NCBI RefSeq assembly: GCF_008122205.1
Contig: NZ_PHNJ01000014.1
Span: 62,001 to 126,000, forward strand
Source: Natronococcus pandeyae
GTDB taxonomy: Archaea > Halobacteriota > Halobacteria > Halobacteriales > Natrialbaceae
Reading direction: 5' to 3'
Length of the DNA stretch: 64,000 nucleotides
Below the pieces are notes generated by a model. That model did no database searches. It was not told where the DNA came from and saw only the letters and a list, made by a program, of their open reading frames with translations. Within the stretch, counting starts at the first letter, position 1; every line of letters starts with the position of its first letter. Below, piece after piece: positions 32,889-43,799 of the stretch. Made by a program: the position numbers and the translations under genes.

Positions 32889-33737
32889 TCAGTTTCCGGC
32901 CTCGGTCAGTCGCCGGACCTCCTCGTCGGTCAACGACAGCTGCGACGCCGCGAGGTTCGCCTCGAGGTGGTCGGGATCCGACGTTCCCGGGATCGGGAGG
33001 ATGACGTCCGATCGCTCGAGCAGCCAGGCGAGCGCGACCTGGCGCTTCGTCGCGTCGTGGTCGTCGGCGATCTCGTCGAGCAGGTCGCCGTGGGAGTCGA
33101 TATCGTCGCCGTTGATCGGGGCCCACGGGATGAAGCCGATGCCGTACTCCTCGCAGGCCTCGAGAACGTCGGCCTCCTCGCGGTCGCCGACGTTGTACCG
33201 GTTCTGGACGGTCGCGACGTCGACGTACTCGCGGGCCGTCTCGAGCTGGTCGACCGAGACGTTGCTGAGGCCGACCTGCTCGACGAGCCCCTCGTCTTTC
33301 AGTTCGGCGAACGCCTGGACGGAGTCCTCGAACGGCGTGTCGGGATCGGGGCGGTGAAACTGGTAGAGGTCGATCGAGTCGGTCCGGAGCCGGTCGAGCG
33401 AGCAGAGCACCTGGTTCCGGATGTAGTCGGGCTCGCCGTGGGCCAGCCATTCGCCCTCTCGGTTGCGCAGCAGGCCGGCCTTCGTCGCGACGAGCACGTC
33501 GTCGCGGTCGCCGATGGCCTCGCCGAGGAGCCGTTCGCTCACGCCGGGACCGTAGGAGTCGGCCGTGTCGATGAAGTCGACGCCCCGATCGACGGCGGTT
33601 CGAACCAGTTCGCGTGCGGCCTCCTCGTCGTCCGGCGGACCGATGATCTCCGCGCCGCAGAGCCGCATCGCACCGAACCCGAGGCGATGGACGGTTCTCG
33701 AGCCGATTTCGAACGTGTCGCTTTCGTTTTCGGTCAC
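32889..33737 (-). CDS. aldo/keto reductase family oxidoreductase
   Basis: The 282-residue (beta/alpha)8 barrel uses NADPH to reduce carbonyl compounds. The catalytic tetrad is visible: Asp and Tyr in VDFIDTADSYGPGVSERLLGEAI, Lys in VLVATKAGLL and His in LYQFHRPDPDTPFEDSVQAFAEL. The NADP end LAWLLERSDVILPIPGTSDPDHLEANLAA is typical. The shape resembles bacterial AKR11/AKR12-type enzymes. The substrate is unknown. It is a lone gene. Confidence 0.93.
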   Translation of the reverse strand: MTENESDTFEIGSRTVHRLGFGAMRLCGAEIIGPPDDEEAARELVRTAVDRGVDFIDTADSYGPGVSERLLGEAIGDRDDVLVATKAGLLRNREGEWLAHGEPDYIRNQVLCSLDRLRTDSIDLYQFHRPDPDTPFEDSVQAFAELKDEGLVEQVGLSNVSVDQLETAREYVDVATVQNRYNVGDREEADVLEACEEYGIGFIPWAPINGDDIDSHGDLLDEIADDHDATKRQVALAWLLERSDVILPIPGTSDPDHLEANLAASQLSLTDEEVRRLTEAGN

Positions 33738-34069
33738 AGCTGCAATACCCGAACGAACCCGATAACTGTTGACCGTTCGTCTGCCTGTCTGAAACTGGAT
33801 ACGTCAGGTTCGGATGCAGAGTGGGGCCGTCAGCGGCCCGGGGCGATCTGTCCGACGTGTGAGCGTACGGATTCCGCGACAGGGATCTCGGAACTGATCG
33901 ATTCGGTGTCAGTCATCGGCGCGGTTACCCGACGGCGGAGAAGACCACGAGCGAGTCCGCTCGGACGTTCGCTCGAGACGACCTATATCGAAATTCGACT
34001 GTACACCGTCCAGTAATTACACAAACATGTGGAAAACCATTATGATTCCGATCGGTCATACGATTTCGT
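33738..34069. other. divergent intergenic region upstream of the sugar-binding protein gene
   Basis: About 330 bp between the aldo/keto reductase and the substrate-binding protein. The last 60 bp are AT-rich (aattacacaaac ... ccattatgattccg) and probably hold the TATA box of the gene starting at 34070. No credible gene is present. Confidence 0.4.
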
Positions 34070-35323
34070 ATGGGCGAGAACGACACGCACATCGGTCGGC
34101 GCAGAGTGCTTCGAGGGATGGGCGGTGGAGCCGTCGTACTGGTCGGACTGGGAAGCGTTGGGGGAGCAAGTGCACAGGAAGCGGTGACGGTAACAGCCGT
34201 CTGGACCGAGGAGGAGGAGGAAGACTTCCTCGCGGTGGTCGACCACGTCGAGGACGAGACCGGGCTCGAGATCACGTACGAACCGCGGGACCCCGATACG
34301 CTCCTGACGGAGACGTTGATGGACTACGAGGCAGGGATCGCGACGGCGGACATCGTCGTGCTGCCGACGGAGGGTCGGGTCCGGGGAGACGGGGAAGCGG
34401 GCCACCTGGAGCCGGTGGGTGATCTGTGGGACGAAGAAGCGTACACCACCGATCACGAGACGGTGGCGGTCGGCGACGAGGTGTACGCCGCCCCGTTCGG
34501 CGGCGATATCAAGCCCGGATTCTGGTACCGGCCGTCGTTCTTCGAGGAGCACGGTCTCGAAGAGCCCGAGGACTACGACGAGTTTCTCGACCTGCTCGAG
34601 GAGATCGACGGGATCGAGGGCGTCGAGGCGCCGCTGGCGTCCGGTAACGGCGACGGGTGGCCCCTCACCGACGTGGCGGAAGCGTTCATCCTCCGGCAGG
34701 AGGACGGAGCCCAACTCCAGCAGGACCTCATCGACGGCGAGGCGTCGCTCACGGACGAGCGCGTCGTCACCGCCTTCGAAGAGCTACAGGAACTCCACCT
34801 CGAGGGGTACTTCAGCGAAGTTCGGCAGTTCGGCGTCCAGTACGAGTTCTTCTGGGCGAACGAGACGCCGCTGTACTTCATGGGCTCGTGGACGCCGGCG
34901 TTCGGCGCGATCGAGGACCCGGAGGACCTGGATTACTTCATGGTCCCCGGGGCGGAGGCGATGGTGACGAGCATCAACTGGTTTACCGTCCCCACGTACG
35001 TGGAAGATGTCGAGGCAGCGAGAGAGGCCGTAGAAGCGATCATCTCGCCTGAGGGCCAGCAGATCTGGACCGAACGCGGCGGCTTCATCCCGACGGCTGT
35101 CGACGTCCCGGACGACGCGTTCGAACTCGACATCATGCGCGAAATCTCGGAACAAGCCGAGGAGCTCGAGCTCGTACCCGATCTCGACGACGCGCTGGGA
35201 GATCCGTTCCAGGCGGAGTTCTGGTCCCAGTTACTCGGGTTCTGGGCCGAACCCGAGCAGGAGGTCGAACCGATGCTCGAAGAACTCGACGCCGTGCTGC
35301 AGGAGACCGTCGAGGAGGACTAA
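34070..35323 (+). CDS. ABC transporter substrate-binding protein, carbohydrate (family 1) type
   Basis: The 417-residue secreted protein captures a sugar outside the cell. The twin-arginine leader GRRRVLRGMGGGAVVLVGLGSVGGASA lies at residues about 9-36. The mature part has the family-1 layout: TVTAVWTEEEEEDFLAVVDHVEDETGLEITYEPRD, the hinge block VYAAPFGGDIKPGFWYRPSFFEEHGLEEPEDYDEFLDLLEEI, and a C-terminal helical lobe. There is no lipobox cysteine after the leader, unlike many haloarchaeal binding proteins, so it may be soluble or anchored otherwise. The permeases are on the opposite strand downstream. Confidence 0.88.
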   Translation: MGENDTHIGRRRVLRGMGGGAVVLVGLGSVGGASAQEAVTVTAVWTEEEEEDFLAVVDHVEDETGLEITYEPRDPDTLLTETLMDYEAGIATADIVVLPTEGRVRGDGEAGHLEPVGDLWDEEAYTTDHETVAVGDEVYAAPFGGDIKPGFWYRPSFFEEHGLEEPEDYDEFLDLLEEIDGIEGVEAPLASGNGDGWPLTDVAEAFILRQEDGAQLQQDLIDGEASLTDERVVTAFEELQELHLEGYFSEVRQFGVQYEFFWANETPLYFMGSWTPAFGAIEDPEDLDYFMVPGAEAMVTSINWFTVPTYVEDVEAAREAVEAIISPEGQQIWTERGGFIPTAVDVPDDAFELDIMREISEQAEELELVPDLDDALGDPFQAEFWSQLLGFWAEPEQEVEPMLEELDAVLQETVEED

Positions 35324-35324
35324 C

Positions 35325-35621
35325 GTGGCGGGAGGTGGTGACGGCGACGGGGGCGGCGCGCTCGAGCCCCTGGTCGTCGTCGGTCAGGAGATTCGGCGCA
35401 GCAGCGCCAACGCCGTCGCCGTCGACATCCTGTACGTGTTCACGACGGCGTTCTTCGCCACGCTCGCGGTTCGCGGCTTCTGGCCGGCGCTCATCGCCGC
35501 CCTTCCAATCGCGGTCCTGCTCTCGTTCGCCTGGATGTCCTCGCGGCTGTTCTTCCTCGCGAACGTCGTCGTGATCGTCGCGACCGTGGCCGCGACGCGA
35601 GCGGGACTCGTGCCGCTGTGA
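35325..35621 (+). CDS. small membrane protein after the sugar-binding protein (98 aa)
   Basis: A GTG start lies 1 bp past the binding-protein stop. After an acidic glycine-rich lead (AGGGDGDGGGALEPLVVVGQEIRR), two to three hydrophobic helices follow (AVDILYVFTTAFFATLAV, ALIAALPIAVLLSF, LFFLANVVVIVATVAATRAG). Its place behind the binding protein suggests it serves the importer, perhaps anchoring the non-lipidated binding protein; this is speculation. Confidence 0.65.
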   Translation: MAGGGDGDGGGALEPLVVVGQEIRRSSANAVAVDILYVFTTAFFATLAVRGFWPALIAALPIAVLLSFAWMSSRLFFLANVVVIVATVAATRAGLVPL

Positions 35622-35669
35622 GTGAGGGGTGGCGATTCGGCGAACGCGGAAGGAATCGAACGCCGCCGG

Positions 35670-36644
35670 TCAGTCCGCGACGGCGGCGACCATCCCCCGC
35701 TTGTAGTACCGCTCCAGCAGCAGGAACAGGATCACCGGCACGGCCATCGTCATGATCGAGCCGGCGGCGATCATTCCCCACTCGACCTGGACGCGCCCGC
35801 GCATCAACGGGAGGACCTGGGGTGCGAGGTATAGTTCGGGCGAGCGCATGAACACCAGCGGGAAGAAAAAGGCGTTCCAGACCCACGTGAACTGGATGAC
35901 CGCCACCGAGACGAGCGCTGGCGTCGACAGCGGGAGAATGATCGTCCTGAAGATCTGGTAGCGCGACGCACCGTCGATGCGCGCGGCCTCCTCGAGTTCC
36001 TCCGGGATGCCGAGCAGGTAGTTCCGCAGGAACAGCACGACCCAGCCGAGCCCCCAGCCGATGTGGATCAGTATCAGCCCCATGTACGTGTCGAACAGCC
36101 CGATCCGCTGGAGGGAGTTGTAGTTCCCCATCGCGACGAGTTCCGGCGGCGCGGCCATCACCAGCAGGATCAGGAAGAACAGCGTCGTCTTCAGCGGGAA
36201 CTCGAACCGGGCGAACGGGTACGCCGCCATCACGCCCAGGAGCATCACGACCAGCACCGCCGGGATCGTGACGATGAACGTGTTGAGCAGGGCCCGGCTC
36301 AGCGGCGCGGTGCTGTAGTTCCACGCCTGGTAGTAGTTCTCGAACGTTATCGACATCCCCTCGAGGTGCCACCAGCCGCCGATGATCTCCGAGAGCGGCC
36401 GGAACGACGCCATGAACAGGCCGATGAAGGGGACGATCCAGAGGACGGCGACGGTGATCGCGACGGCGTACTTGAGGGTTCGTCGACTCGAGGGGACGGA
36501 CTCGGCGAGCCGCGTCCGCCAGGTGCGGTCGTCCGTCGGCGCCGTCTCGGGCACCTCCTCGACCTGCAGGTATCTGTCGGCTTCAGTCGTTTCGTCGGGT
36601 CCTGCATCAACGCCGGTCGGTTCGAGTGGGTCGTCTTCGGTCAT
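35670..36644 (-). CDS. ABC sugar transporter permease (MalG type)
   Basis: The 324-residue permease has six predicted helices after a long acidic N-terminal tail. The coupling loop EAA signature is PEELEEAARIDGASRYQIFRTIILPLSTPALV, which docks on the ATPase. The start FVMASFRPLSEIIGG-type periplasmic segment (FMASFRPLSEIIGGWWHLEGMSITFENYYQAW) is characteristic of MalG-like subunits. It sits 6 bp downstream of the MalF-type gene in one operon. Confidence 0.91.
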   Translation of the reverse strand: MTEDDPLEPTGVDAGPDETTEADRYLQVEEVPETAPTDDRTWRTRLAESVPSSRRTLKYAVAITVAVLWIVPFIGLFMASFRPLSEIIGGWWHLEGMSITFENYYQAWNYSTAPLSRALLNTFIVTIPAVLVVMLLGVMAAYPFARFEFPLKTTLFFLILLVMAAPPELVAMGNYNSLQRIGLFDTYMGLILIHIGWGLGWVVLFLRNYLLGIPEELEEAARIDGASRYQIFRTIILPLSTPALVSVAVIQFTWVWNAFFFPLVFMRSPELYLAPQVLPLMRGRVQVEWGMIAAGSIMTMAVPVILFLLLERYYKRGMVAAVAD

Positions 36645-36650
36645 GTCGAA

Positions 36651-37610
36651 TCACCGCATGCGAGCGATGTAGAGGGCGAGCGGGGCGACGATGAATAGCT
36701 GGATCAGCGCCACCACCATCGCCATTCCGTAGTCGATCTCCGGCCGGAACGCGGCGCGATACACCTCGATACCCAGCACCGAGTAGGCGTGGTTCGGTCC
36801 GCCAGCGGCGCCCCCGGCGGCGTAGACGATGTCGAACATCCGCATCACCCAGATGATCCCCATGATGACGACGACGGCAGTCACCGGCTTCACCAGCGGC
36901 CAGATGACGTCCCAGAACCGCCGCCACGGGCCGGCGCCGTCGACCTTGGCAGACTCGATCAGGGACGGGTCGATGGCGGAGAGCGCCGAACTGTACAGCA
37001 GCATGCTGAATCCGGTGTGGACCCAGATCCCGCCCGCGATCAGGGCGTAGATCGCCACCTGCGGCGACTGCGTCCAGTTACGGACGAGGTGATCCTGGCC
37101 GAGCACTCTGAGGAGTTCGTTGAAGACCCCGGCCTGGGGATCGTAAATAAACATCAGGACCAGCCCGATGACGATCGGCGGGACGGTAAAGCCCGCGAAG
37201 ACCATCGAGCGAAGGATGCGTCGGCCCTTCAGATCGGCGAACAGCAACGCCAGCCCGAGGCCGAGGAAGGTGCTCGCCGGGACGTGGACGACGACCCAGA
37301 GGAGGTTGTGGGTGAGCGCGCCCATTGGATAGCGAAACTCCTGCATATTCGACCAGTGGACGATGAGCGGATCGGTGAGCGAACGGATCCAGTTGTCGAG
37401 GCCGACGAAGTGCTCCATCGTGAAGGTGTCCCACGCGAAGAAGCTCCCGATCGCCGAGTAGACGATCGGCCCGACGGAAAAGATCCCGAAGAGGGTCAGC
37501 CCGGGAATCAGGAACACCGCCAGGGCAACCGCCTTCTCGCGATCGAAATCGAAGTCTACGCTCAGGTCTCGGTCGGTATCGAGAGCGTCGATGCGATCTT
37601 GTAAGCTCAT
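36651..37610 (-). CDS. ABC sugar transporter permease (MalF type)
   Basis: The 319-residue permease has six helices and no large periplasmic P2 domain, as in other archaeal MalF-like proteins. The EAA-type loop reads DPSLIESAKVDGAGPWRRFWDVIWPLVKPVT. The N-terminus (REKAVALAVFLIPGLTLFGIFSVGPIVYSAIGSF) begins the first helix. It pairs with the MalG-type gene downstream and the ATPase 25 bp upstream to form the membrane part of the importer. Confidence 0.91.
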   Translation of the reverse strand: MSLQDRIDALDTDRDLSVDFDFDREKAVALAVFLIPGLTLFGIFSVGPIVYSAIGSFFAWDTFTMEHFVGLDNWIRSLTDPLIVHWSNMQEFRYPMGALTHNLLWVVVHVPASTFLGLGLALLFADLKGRRILRSMVFAGFTVPPIVIGLVLMFIYDPQAGVFNELLRVLGQDHLVRNWTQSPQVAIYALIAGGIWVHTGFSMLLYSSALSAIDPSLIESAKVDGAGPWRRFWDVIWPLVKPVTAVVVIMGIIWVMRMFDIVYAAGGAAGGPNHAYSVLGIEVYRAAFRPEIDYGMAMVVALIQLFIVAPLALYIARMR

Positions 37611-37635
37611 GGGTGCACGTTTTCGGTTCTACCGT

Positions 37636-38769
<1,134 letters not shown>

Positions 38770-39085
38770 ACAGTGCGAAGTACGTCGGATTCACCCATTA
38801 ATCCCGGCTGCACCGCCAGATTTGTTGATACGATATCGTCGAGTGATTCGGGACATATTCCGCTCCTCCTTCGTCGGTCCGAAATCGAAACGACGCCGAG
38901 GCACCGATCGCTGTCTTCGATCGCTACCAGCGGTGCTCAGAGGAACGAAGGTAGCCCGATATCGGGCGATCCCAGTAGCCTCTCGAGTGCGTGACGGCCC
39001 GCCGTACCCGTCCTCCCCGGTAGTCGACGGTCATCGCTCGAATCGACGCCAACCGTTATTTGCCGCTCCGGTGACGTCGTCTCCA
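38770..39085. other. divergent intergenic region between ATPase and beta-helix genes
   Basis: The 316 bp must contain promoters for both divergent genes. An open frame continues upstream of the beta-helix gene from 38738, but its residues are arginine/serine-rich and non-acidic, so I regard it as non-coding. AT-rich words occur near 38815-38835. Confidence 0.4.
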
Positions 39086-40633
39086 ATGCGATCAGTGGCC
39101 GAATACGGTGCGAGTGGCGACGGCACCAACGACGACCGGGGAGCGATTCAGGCGGCCGTGGATGACGCTCACGAAGCGGGCGGCGACCGCGTCTACCTCC
39201 CGGCCGGAGAATACCGGGTCGACGGGCCGATCACTCACCGTTCGCGCGTCCATCTGGTCGGCGACGGGATGGGCCCGACGACGATTCGGGCCGAGGGCAA
39301 GGGGTTCGCCGCTCTCGAGGGGTTCGGCGAACCGGACGAACCGCTGACGGATCTCGCTGTCGAGCAACTGACCGTCGACGCCTCCGGCGTTCCTGGCGGC
39401 GAGTCGTACGATCCAGGCGAGAAGTGTCTCTACTACCAGCACGTCCGCCGCTGTCGGATCGTCGGTGTTCACGCCTACGGCTCGGCGGCGACCGGGATCG
39501 GGACCGACATGCTGGTCGACAGTCTCGTCCAGGGGTGCGTCGCGGAGGACTGCGGACGAAACTTCGATGCTGCCCGCGACGGCCTCAACATCGGTTCGAA
39601 CGGAATCGGTATCGGAACCGGACTCGCGGCCGACGCCGAACCGGTCGTCGTCGCCAACTGTCACGCTCGTGGGAACAGCAACAACGGCATCATGTTCGAG
39701 AACCAGGCGACAGGAGAGCGAGCGCGCGAGTACCACGCGGGCCACCTCCTCGTCTACGGCTGTACGGCGATCGGAAACCGGGTCGGGTTCCGAACCTCGG
39801 CGGATCGTCGGGTTCGGTTCGCGAACTGCTCGGCGCACGCGAACGAGAAAGACGGGATCGTGATCGACGAGAAGGGCGAGATGGGTCTCGAAATCAGCCC
39901 GCCGCCGTTTTCGGCCCGCGAACACAGGATCGACGGCTGTCACGTAACCGAGAACGGCGGCCACGGCGTTCACGTGACGGAGGCCGACGAGAGCGCGGCG
40001 ATCGACGTCTCGACGTCCCAGATTTCAGCCAACGGCGGTGCGGGCATCCGTATCGCGACGGGCGAGCGGATCGCCGACGTCGCCGTGGCGAACTGTCGCG
40101 TCTTCGACAATGGCGGCCCCGGAATCGTCTTCGCCGATGGCGGAGTGGACTTCCGAGTGAGCGACTCCGACGTTTCCGACAACGGCCGCGACGGTGCCAC
40201 GCCGGAGATCCGCTTCGGCGAGAGCGCGGTCCGCGTGACGGTTTCCGGCTGTCACATCTCCGGGGCGCCGAATTCCCAGGCCCCCGGGATCACCTTCGCC
40301 ACCGGCCACGATTCCGTGATGATCGTCGGAAACCAGTTCCACGGCTGTACGCCCCTCGAGGCCGACGAACCCCCGGCCGTCGTGCGAGACAACGCCGGCT
40401 TCCGAACGGAGACCGCGGGAAGGGCGGAAGCCGTAGGCGACGGCGAGACGACCGAGTTCGTCCTCCCGCACGAACTCGACGTCGCCCCCTCCGTTCGGAA
40501 CGTCTGGGCCGAAAGCGACGCTGCGACGGGCTTTCACGTCACAACTGCCGACGAAGAGGCGATCGTCGTCGCCTTCGCGGAGCCGCCGGACGCAGACTCG
40601 CAACTGCGCTGGGGGTTCGAGCTACGGCGCTGA
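39086..40633 (+). CDS. right-handed parallel beta-helix protein (pectate-lyase/glycoside-hydrolase-like)
   Basis: The 515-residue protein begins with the pectate lyase 3 opening (RSVAEYGASGDGTNDDRGAIQAAVDDAHEAGGDRVYLPAGEYRVDGPITHRSRVHLVGDGMGPTTI). It continues with many ~25-residue coils of the type VANCHARGNSNNGIMFENQATG and VANCRVFDNGGPGIVFADGG, the repeats of a beta helix, and ends with a small beta domain. Related proteins cleave or bind acidic polysaccharides. No signal peptide is visible at ATG 39086, so export is unclear. It is divergent from the sugar importer ATPase, a plausible functional link. Confidence 0.86.
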   Translation: MRSVAEYGASGDGTNDDRGAIQAAVDDAHEAGGDRVYLPAGEYRVDGPITHRSRVHLVGDGMGPTTIRAEGKGFAALEGFGEPDEPLTDLAVEQLTVDASGVPGGESYDPGEKCLYYQHVRRCRIVGVHAYGSAATGIGTDMLVDSLVQGCVAEDCGRNFDAARDGLNIGSNGIGIGTGLAADAEPVVVANCHARGNSNNGIMFENQATGERAREYHAGHLLVYGCTAIGNRVGFRTSADRRVRFANCSAHANEKDGIVIDEKGEMGLEISPPPFSAREHRIDGCHVTENGGHGVHVTEADESAAIDVSTSQISANGGAGIRIATGERIADVAVANCRVFDNGGPGIVFADGGVDFRVSDSDVSDNGRDGATPEIRFGESAVRVTVSGCHISGAPNSQAPGITFATGHDSVMIVGNQFHGCTPLEADEPPAVVRDNAGFRTETAGRAEAVGDGETTEFVLPHELDVAPSVRNVWAESDAATGFHVTTADEEAIVVAFAEPPDADSQLRWGFELRR

Positions 40634-40938
40634 GTTTCCGTCGTTCGTCGGTACGTACTTGCCTTCGTTCTCGTCGCGGTCCGGATCACCGCCCGTCACC
40701 GAATCGCGGTCGACGGGCGGGTAGCTGCGGTCGAATCTCGTTTCGAGGGACTGTACGGGGTACTCGAGTCGAGAGTGGCCGATCATCTCGGATCGGTGTC
40801 AGAATTAACGGGCTGCGCCTGCAGGCCGGGTCGTTCTCCCCGGCCATCGATAACGATAGATAGCCATAATATTGCCCGATCAGGAGAACGGCTCCCCCCG
40901 GTCTGAACCGCATCGCGGCAGCTAACCCGGAGTGATCT
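40634..40938. other. intergenic region
   Basis: About 305 bp between the beta-helix gene and the NitT/TauT-type operon. The AT-rich taacgatagatagccataatattgcccg (about 40850-40877) probably contains the promoter of the downstream operon. No gene seen. Confidence 0.4.
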
Positions 40939-42096
40939 ATGGATTCGAACCTACGAAATCAACGACGACAGACGAAAAACACGAACGAGACGAGAGGGGT
41001 GAGCAGGCGGCGGTTGCTTCAAACTTCGAGCGCGCTCGGCGCGGGCGCGCTCGCCGGTTGTACTGAAAGCGAGATTTTTGGCGGGGCGTTCGCCGGCTTC
41101 GACGAGCAGTCGTTTATCGTCGGCTATCAGCCGTTCTACACCGAGTCGTGGTCGGCGCTCGTAATCCGACACGGCGAACTCGCGGAGAAACACCTTCCCG
41201 AGGAGTACTCCGTCGCGAGCTGGGAGGTCGCCCTGCAGGGGGCGGTGATCGGAAACAAGATGATCTCGGAGCAGAACGACATCGGCTACACCGGCGACAT
41301 GCCGACGATCACCGCGATCGCGAACGACGAGACGCCGATCGACATGGTCGCCATCGCCGGCTTCTCCGAGGGGCAGCAGTGTAACCTCTGTTTCGTCCCC
41401 GCCGACTCCGACATCGAGGAGGCCCAGGACCTGGACGGCCGAGAGATCGGCGTCACGACGGGCACCTGTACCCACCGGTTCCTTCTCGAGGCGATCCAGG
41501 AGGAAGGAATCGACGTCGACATCTCCGACCAGGGCATGCAGACGGTGATAACGAACATCCGCGAAGGAAACCTCTCGGCCGGCGCCGGCTGGGAGCCCTC
41601 ACCCTCGCGGTCGGTCATTCAGGAGAGCGCCGCGGAGTACCTGTTCACGGGCGCGGACTACGACATGAACGACACCGCCGGCCTGCTGATGCTGGACTCG
41701 CTGGTCGAGAACCACCCCGAGGCCGCGAAAGGGTGGTTGAAGGCCGAACTCGAGGCCAAGCATATCATGGCGACCGATCCCGAACGGACCATCGACCTGA
41801 TCCAGCAGGAGGGACAGCTTCGCGACTACGAGCGCGAGACGCTGTACGGGACCCTCTACGAGAACATCGACGTCAATCCCGACGTCGAACGAATGCTGTT
41901 CTACACCGACTACGAGGCCGTCGACGAGGCCGAGCAGCTGATGAAAAACGAGGCGCCGGAGTTCCTCCACGAAAATCAGGGGGTCATCTCGGGCATGCCG
42001 CCCGACGAACGATACCGCACCGAACCCTTGCAGGCGGCGATCGACGAACTCGAGGACGAAGTCGACTGGGACCCGCTTCGGGAGGCCGAACGATGA
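40939..42096 (+). CDS. NitT/TauT-family ABC transporter substrate-binding lipoprotein
   Basis: The 385-residue protein has a twin-arginine leader (SRRRLLQTSSALGAGALAGC, residues about 22-41) ending in a lipobox Cys, so it is a membrane-anchored binding protein. The mature domain (FIVGYQPFYTESWSALVIRHGELAEKHLPEEYSVASWEVALQGAVIGNKMISEQNDIGYTGDMPTI) is the NMT1/SsuA-like fold. Relatives bind nitrate, sulfonates, thiamine precursors or similar anions; the ligand is not determined here. CNLCFV and GTCTH cysteines are unusual extras. Its stop overlaps the permease start by 4 bp. Confidence 0.9.
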   Translation: MDSNLRNQRRQTKNTNETRGVSRRRLLQTSSALGAGALAGCTESEIFGGAFAGFDEQSFIVGYQPFYTESWSALVIRHGELAEKHLPEEYSVASWEVALQGAVIGNKMISEQNDIGYTGDMPTITAIANDETPIDMVAIAGFSEGQQCNLCFVPADSDIEEAQDLDGREIGVTTGTCTHRFLLEAIQEEGIDVDISDQGMQTVITNIREGNLSAGAGWEPSPSRSVIQESAAEYLFTGADYDMNDTAGLLMLDSLVENHPEAAKGWLKAELEAKHIMATDPERTIDLIQQEGQLRDYERETLYGTLYENIDVNPDVERMLFYTDYEAVDEAEQLMKNEAPEFLHENQGVISGMPPDERYRTEPLQAAIDELEDEVDWDPLREAER

Positions 42097-42923
42097 GCGC
42101 GGAATCACTCGAGCGGCTCCAGCGCCAGGTCGGCAACTGGACCGTCCCGCTCCCCTCGAAGCGCGTCCGACAGTTGCTCTCGATAGCGTTGTTTCTCGCC
42201 CTCTGGTCGGCCGCCGTCCGCGTCGGGTTCCTCGGGTTCGACAAGTTCGTCGGCCCCGAAACGACGTTCCAGACGATGCTGTCGGCACTCGGCGGCACGC
42301 CGATGACCGACGGCGGAGAGACGATCTACGAACACTCGGCGTACTCGGCGCTCCGGGTCCTCGTCGCGGTCACCATCGCGATTCTCGTCGCCATCCCGCT
42401 CGGACTGACGATCGGGACGAGCAGGCGCTGGGAGGACGCGCTGTTCCCGGCACTCGAGGTGTTCCGTCCCGTCCCGCCGGTAGCCTGGGTTCCGATCGCC
42501 CTGCTCCTGATGCCGACGTTCCGAAGCGGTGTGATCTTCGTGGTGTTCGTCGGGGCGTTCTTCCCGATCCTCGTCAACACCATCGAGGGCGTCAGGACCG
42601 TCGAGGAGGAGTACGTCCAGGCGGCCGCGAGCCTCGGCGCCGAGTCGCGCGATATCTTTCGACACGTGATCATCCCCGCGACGCTGCCGTCGATCGTCAC
42701 CGGCGTCTCGCTGGGCGTCGGACTGGCGTGGATTACGGTCGTCGCCGCCGAGATGATCGCCGGCGGCGTCGGTATCGGCTACATCATCTTCCAGGCCTAC
42801 CGACTGCTCCAGACCGACGTCGTCGCGGTCGGCATGATCGCGATCGGTTTCCTTGGCTACGTCTCAGCTGCAGCGGTTCACCAGACTGGAAACTACCTCA
42901 CCCGATGGCAGGAAATCGACTAA
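42093..42923 (+). CDS. NitT/TauT-family ABC transporter permease, first copy
   Basis: The 276-residue permease has six helices and the SsuC-type EAA loop EEEYVQAAASLGAESRDIFRHVIIPATLPSIVTGVSLGVGLAWITVVAAEMI. ATG 42093 overlaps the preceding stop (ATGA), indicating coupling. A second permease of the same family is encoded two genes later, so the pore may be a heterodimer. Confidence 0.91.
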   Translation: MSAESLERLQRQVGNWTVPLPSKRVRQLLSIALFLALWSAAVRVGFLGFDKFVGPETTFQTMLSALGGTPMTDGGETIYEHSAYSALRVLVAVTIAILVAIPLGLTIGTSRRWEDALFPALEVFRPVPPVAWVPIALLLMPTFRSGVIFVVFVGAFFPILVNTIEGVRTVEEEYVQAAASLGAESRDIFRHVIIPATLPSIVTGVSLGVGLAWITVVAAEMIAGGVGIGYIIFQAYRLLQTDVVAVGMIAIGFLGYVSAAAVHQTGNYLTRWQEID

Positions 42924-42950
42924 CCAACTACCCACCCCTAACGAAACACT

Positions 42951-43799
42951 ATGAGCAAACACGACTCTCCGACCGACGATCCGACGACCGCAGGACCGAC
43001 ACCCGACTCGACCGGCAAGACCGGCGCGATCGACATCAACGACCTGAGCAAGATCTACGATCCCGAGGGCGAGCGCGTCGTCGCGGTCGAGGGCATGGAC
43101 CTCGATGTCGAAGCCGAAGAGTTCGTCGCGCTGCTCGGCCCCTCGGGCTGCGGGAAAAGCACCGTTATGGAGTGCATCGCCGGCTATCTCGAGCCTACCG
43201 ACGGCGAAGTCCTCGTCGACGGCAACACGATTTCCGAACCCGACCCGAAACGCGGCGTCGTCTTCCAGGAGAACCGACTGTTCCCCTGGAAGACGATCAA
43301 GGAGAACGTCGAGTTCGGCCCGCGAATGCACAAGGGCGTCGAGGAAGGGCGTGCGGAATCGATCCTCGACGAGATGGGTCTCGACGGGTTCGAGGCCTCG
43401 TACCCCTCGGGACTCTCCGGCGGGATGCAACAGCGCGCCGAGCTCGCCCGGTTGCTCGCGAACGACCCCGCAATCATGCTGATGGACGAGCCCTTCAGCG
43501 CGCTCGACGCCCTCACCAAGGAGATCATGCAGAAGAAGCTGCTCGAGGTGTGGGAGCGCGACAACCGGACGGTGCTGTTCATCACGCACGACGTCGAGGA
43601 GGCGATCCTGCTGGCCGATCGCGTGGTCATCATGACCGCCCGTCCCGGCCAGGTGAAAGACGTCATCGACGTCGACATCGAACGGCCGCGTGATCCCGAG
43701 GTCGTCACGACCGACCGGTTCACCGAACTGCGAGAACGAGCGCTCTCCGTAATCCGAGAGGAGGCCCAGCGCGCACTCGAGCAGGAGGAAGGGGGATAA
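42951..43799 (+). CDS. NitT/TauT-family ABC transporter ATPase
   Basis: The 282-residue ATPase carries Walker A GPSGCGKST, Q-loop VVFQENRLFPWKTIKENV, signature LSGGMQQRAELARLL, Walker B IMLMDEPFSALDALTKE and switch FITHDVEEAILLADRVVIMTARPGQV, all typical of SsuB/TauB proteins. An acidic, threonine-rich ~25-residue N-terminal lead is haloarchaeal. The stop shares its final base with the second permease start. Confidence 0.93.
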   Translation: MSKHDSPTDDPTTAGPTPDSTGKTGAIDINDLSKIYDPEGERVVAVEGMDLDVEAEEFVALLGPSGCGKSTVMECIAGYLEPTDGEVLVDGNTISEPDPKRGVVFQENRLFPWKTIKENVEFGPRMHKGVEEGRAESILDEMGLDGFEASYPSGLSGGMQQRAELARLLANDPAIMLMDEPFSALDALTKEIMQKKLLEVWERDNRTVLFITHDVEEAILLADRVVIMTARPGQVKDVIDVDIERPRDPEVVTTDRFTELRERALSVIREEAQRALEQEEGG